Positions 6,657 to 7,804 of a stretch of DNA of 7,804 nucleotides are shown one piece after another. Made by a program: the position numbers and the translations under genes. Origin of the DNA: an uncultured bacterium (GTDB lineage Bacteria > Actinomycetota > Aquicultoria > SKW223 > CALKMS01); the NCBI GenBank assembly GCA_938091145.1, contig CALKMS010000040.1:1-7804 (forward strand), written 5' to 3'. Each line of letters opens with the position of its first letter. The first letter of the stretch is position 1. Under the pieces are notes generated by a model, which was not told the origin of the DNA, did no database searches, and was given only the letters and a program-made list of their open reading frames with translations.

Positions 6657-6688
6657 AAATGCCCTTCGGGGAAATTCCCCGAAGGGCA
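6654..6688 (-). terminator. Strong intrinsic terminator of the LTxxQ-protein gene
   Basis: A near-perfect inverted repeat (6660-6688; 13-14 bp arms around a single central base, core GCCCTTCGGGGA) is followed on the minus strand by TTTTTT (6659 to 6654). It lies about 38 nt past the stop codon. The T-tract overlaps the first half of the response-regulator repeat of the SHOCT promoter. Confidence 0.9.
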
Positions 6689-6725
6689 GCAAGGGGTAGG
6701 AAGGCCCAGAAATTAGAAAGGGGAA

Positions 6726-7265
6726 TTATTGCTGACCAAAAGGGATTGGGCAACTTCCGTTTCCTCGTCCAAATCCACCACCAAAACCTTGGCCACCTTT
6801 ACCTTGGCCAACGCCAGGCCCAAAACCACCTCCCAAACAAAGGGAAAGGTCTATTTTGTTTTTCTCAGCCCAGCTCCACATTTCTTCTCTGAGCTTTGCC
6901 ATCTTTTCCAACCTTTGCTGAGGAGTTAGATTGCTCGTTTTTAGAGCTTCCATTTCCTTTTGAATCTCAGTTCGTTTCTTAAGTATTGCCTCTCTCTGGG
7001 CTTTAGTAATCGTTCCAGCTTTGACCGCGGCGTTTAGCCTTTCTTTAAACCAGGTTTCTCTCTGTTGCCAGCGCTTTTGGCGAACTTCTTCAAAAACTTT
7101 ATTAACCTCCTTTGGCTGAAGATTAAAACGCTCAGCCAGCTTTTGAACAATCAGAGGATATGAAGCAGTAGTCTTAGCTAAAACCACACCGCCGCCAATT
7201 AACACCCCAGGCAATAAGAGACCCGATACGCTAAGGCGATTAAACCTTTTTTCTTCGTTTTTCAC
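6726..7265 (-). CDS. Exported helical protein with two LTxxQ-like motifs and a Gly-rich tail
   Basis: This 179-residue protein has a signal segment (residues 11-30, Leu/Gly/Val-rich after a basic start, ending VLA). The rest is a long amphipathic alpha-helical region (38-138). Two LTxxQ-like motifs are visible: ITKAQ at 86-90 and LTPQQ at 113-117. This pair marks the Spy/CpxP family of periplasmic chaperones and stress-sensor inhibitors. The AVKAGTIT... stretch also recalls DUF2680. The tail (143-179) is rich in Gly/Phe with Cys143 and Cys172 near its ends. The start is GTG; an in-frame TAG lies six codons upstream and no other usual start codon is near. The gene sits just downstream of a sensor kinase, with its own response-regulator-type promoter and a terminator. 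An exported protein that reports or buffers envelope stress is inferred, not shown. Confidence 0.85.
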   Translation of the reverse strand: MKNEEKRFNRLSVSGLLLPGVLIGGGVVLAKTTASYPLIVQKLAERFNLQPKEVNKVFEEVRQKRWQQRETWFKERLNAAVKAGTITKAQREAILKKRTEIQKEMEALKTSNLTPQQRLEKMAKLREEMWSWAEKNKIDLSLCLGGGFGPGVGQGKGGQGFGGGFGRGNGSCPIPFGQQ

Positions 7266-7276
7266 ACCTCCTTTCT
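7265..7276 (-). promoter_or_regulatory. Very long ribosome-binding site abutting a GTG start
   Basis: AGAAAGGAGGTG is a 12-nt perfect complement to a CACCTCCTTTCT-type 16S 3' end, but its last G is the first base of the GTG start. GGAGG therefore lies 1 nt from the start codon. If only the AGAAAGG half pairs, the spacing is 4 nt. No better start exists in frame. Confidence 0.7.
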
Positions 7277-7305
7277 CAAGCTAAATAAAACAGCTGGTAA
7301 TTATT

Positions 7306-7338
7306 ACTTTAAGCCTGGAAACTGAAAGGGAGCTGAAA
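7306..7338 (-). promoter_or_regulatory. LTxxQ-gene promoter with PhoB-type direct repeat
   Basis: On the minus strand TTTCAGC (7338 to 7332), 4 bp, and TTTCAGT (7327 to 7321) repeat with an 11-bp period. TAAAGT lies nine bases past the repeat (7311 to 7306) as a -10, the same distance as in the SHOCT promoter. The start near 7299 gives a leader of about 34 nt. The repeat lies just after the kinase stop codon. Confidence 0.6.
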
Positions 7339-7362
7339 AAAAGAGGTTTTCAAGAAAATTTT

Positions 7363-7380
7363 TCTAAAAAACTTTTTAGA
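7363..7380 (-). repeat. AT-rich palindrome over the kinase stop codon
   Basis: TCTAAAAA and TTTTTAGA form 8-bp arms around a 2-bp centre, and the kinase TAA lies inside. The stem is AU-only apart from one G-C pair and has no clean T-tract after it, so it would be a poor terminator. Read-through from the kinase gene into the next gene is possible. Confidence 0.4.
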
Positions 7381-7804
7381 GGGCTCCTAAAGGAAAGGTA
7401 ACGGTAAAAGTTGTTCCTTCGTTTAATCGGCTTTTAACCTGAATCTTCCCTCTATGCCTTTCGACAATTTTTTTGGCAATGGAAAGGCCGAGCCCGTAAC
7501 CACTAACTTCAAGTTTGGAACGAGAGGGCTCAACCCGGTAAAAGCGGTCAAAAATGTGAGGAATGTCTTCTTCGGAAATGCCAATCCCCGTATCTGACAC
7601 TTTTATAAAAACCTCACGGGGTTGCCTGCCAACCTCCAGCCAAACCTTCCCGCCTGAAGGGGTGTACTTAATAGCGTTGTCAAGCAATATCAAAACTAAT
7701 TTTTCCAAACTTTCTTTTTCTCCTATCAAACGGGCAACTCGGATATTCTTTGCTATCTCTATCTTCTTTTGCTCAGCTAAGTTTTTAACCTTCCGCCAGG
7801 CTAC
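7376..7804 (-). CDS. Sensor histidine kinase, C-terminal catalytic part (cut by window edge)
   Basis: The reading frame is open to the right edge, and 142 residues are visible. These are the HATPase_c domain of a two-component sensor kinase: N box LLDNAIKYTP (Asn at visible residue 43), G1 box SDTGIGI (70-76), F box FDRFYR (85-90), and G2 box GYGLGLSIAKKIVERH (102-117), ending in a GTTFTVTFP strand. It binds ATP to phosphorylate a histidine that lies in the missing part (HisKA, sensor and membrane segments). The TTG at 7729 is internal and not the start, because coding continues upstream in frame with a typical linker. Kinases of this class normally pair with an OmpR/PhoB-family regulator, probably encoded just outside the window. 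This fits the direct repeats in the two promoters downstream. Confidence 0.95.
   Translation of the reverse strand, partial: VAWRKVKNLAEQKKIEIAKNIRVARLIGEKESLEKLVLILLDNAIKYTPSGGKVWLEVGRQPREVFIKVSDTGIGISEEDIPHIFDRFYRVEPSRSKLEVSGYGLGLSIAKKIVERHRGKIQVKSRLNEGTTFTVTFPLGAL

Noticed and set aside
6659..6929. Plus-strand ORFs across the LTxxQ gene
   Set aside because: They start in the terminator or the Gly-rich tail and reflect biased codon composition on the other strand.
7376..7729. A 117-residue kinase starting at TTG 7729
   Set aside because: The frame is open to the window edge and encodes a normal kinase linker, so this is an internal codon of a longer, cut gene.
1..7804. CRISPR arrays, tRNA or rRNA genes, insertion sequences, attachment sites
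   Set aside because: No spaced long repeats, cloverleaf signatures, transposase motifs or terminal inverted repeats were seen.

Overview
The window comes from a bacterial chromosome of low-to-moderate GC content (about 40% by eye). Spacing is compact, ribosome-binding sites are strong and of Gram-positive type (AGAAAGG, GGAGGTGAT), and TTG or GTG starts are frequent. No ribosomal or taxonomic marker is present, so the lineage stays open. The LTxxQ-motif exported protein with a glycine-rich tail, the small SHOCT protein and the isolated lipoprotein recall uncultivated lineages such as Patescibacteria. That is an impression from memory and was not tested.

Layout, left to right. Positions 1-173 hold no convincing gene. 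A putative lipoprotein (174-1046, minus) is divergent from a TerC/YoaE-family membrane protein (1201-1944, plus). TerC converges on a large P2A-type (Ca2+/Mn2+-class) cation-pumping ATPase (1941-4589, minus), and the two stop codons share one TTAA palindrome. The 151-bp gap upstream of the ATPase carries three TTAATG repeats. A B12-binding-type radical SAM protein of unknown substrate follows (4741-6126, minus), with a TATAAT so close to its ATG that the mRNA would be almost leaderless. The right end has a SHOCT-domain membrane protein (6221-6541), an exported helical protein with two LTxxQ motifs (6726-7265) and the C-terminal catalytic part of a sensor histidine kinase (7376 to the window edge). 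All three are on the minus strand.

How the genes may work together. The right-hand block looks like a signalling module. Each of the two small genes downstream of the kinase has its own promoter region, and each promoter carries the same 7-4-7 direct repeat (TTTCAGC-N4-TTTCAGC or TTTCAGT, 11-bp period). This is the geometry bound by OmpR/PhoB-family response regulators, the usual partners of this kinase class. The kinase, a Spy/CpxP-like exported protein and a SHOCT membrane protein would then form an envelope-stress circuit with possible feedback. This is the most interesting hypothesis in the window. On the left, the TerC protein and the ATPase are both divalent-cation transport candidates and may share a physiological theme (Ca2+/Mn2+ export). 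The only direct evidence for that link is their adjacency.
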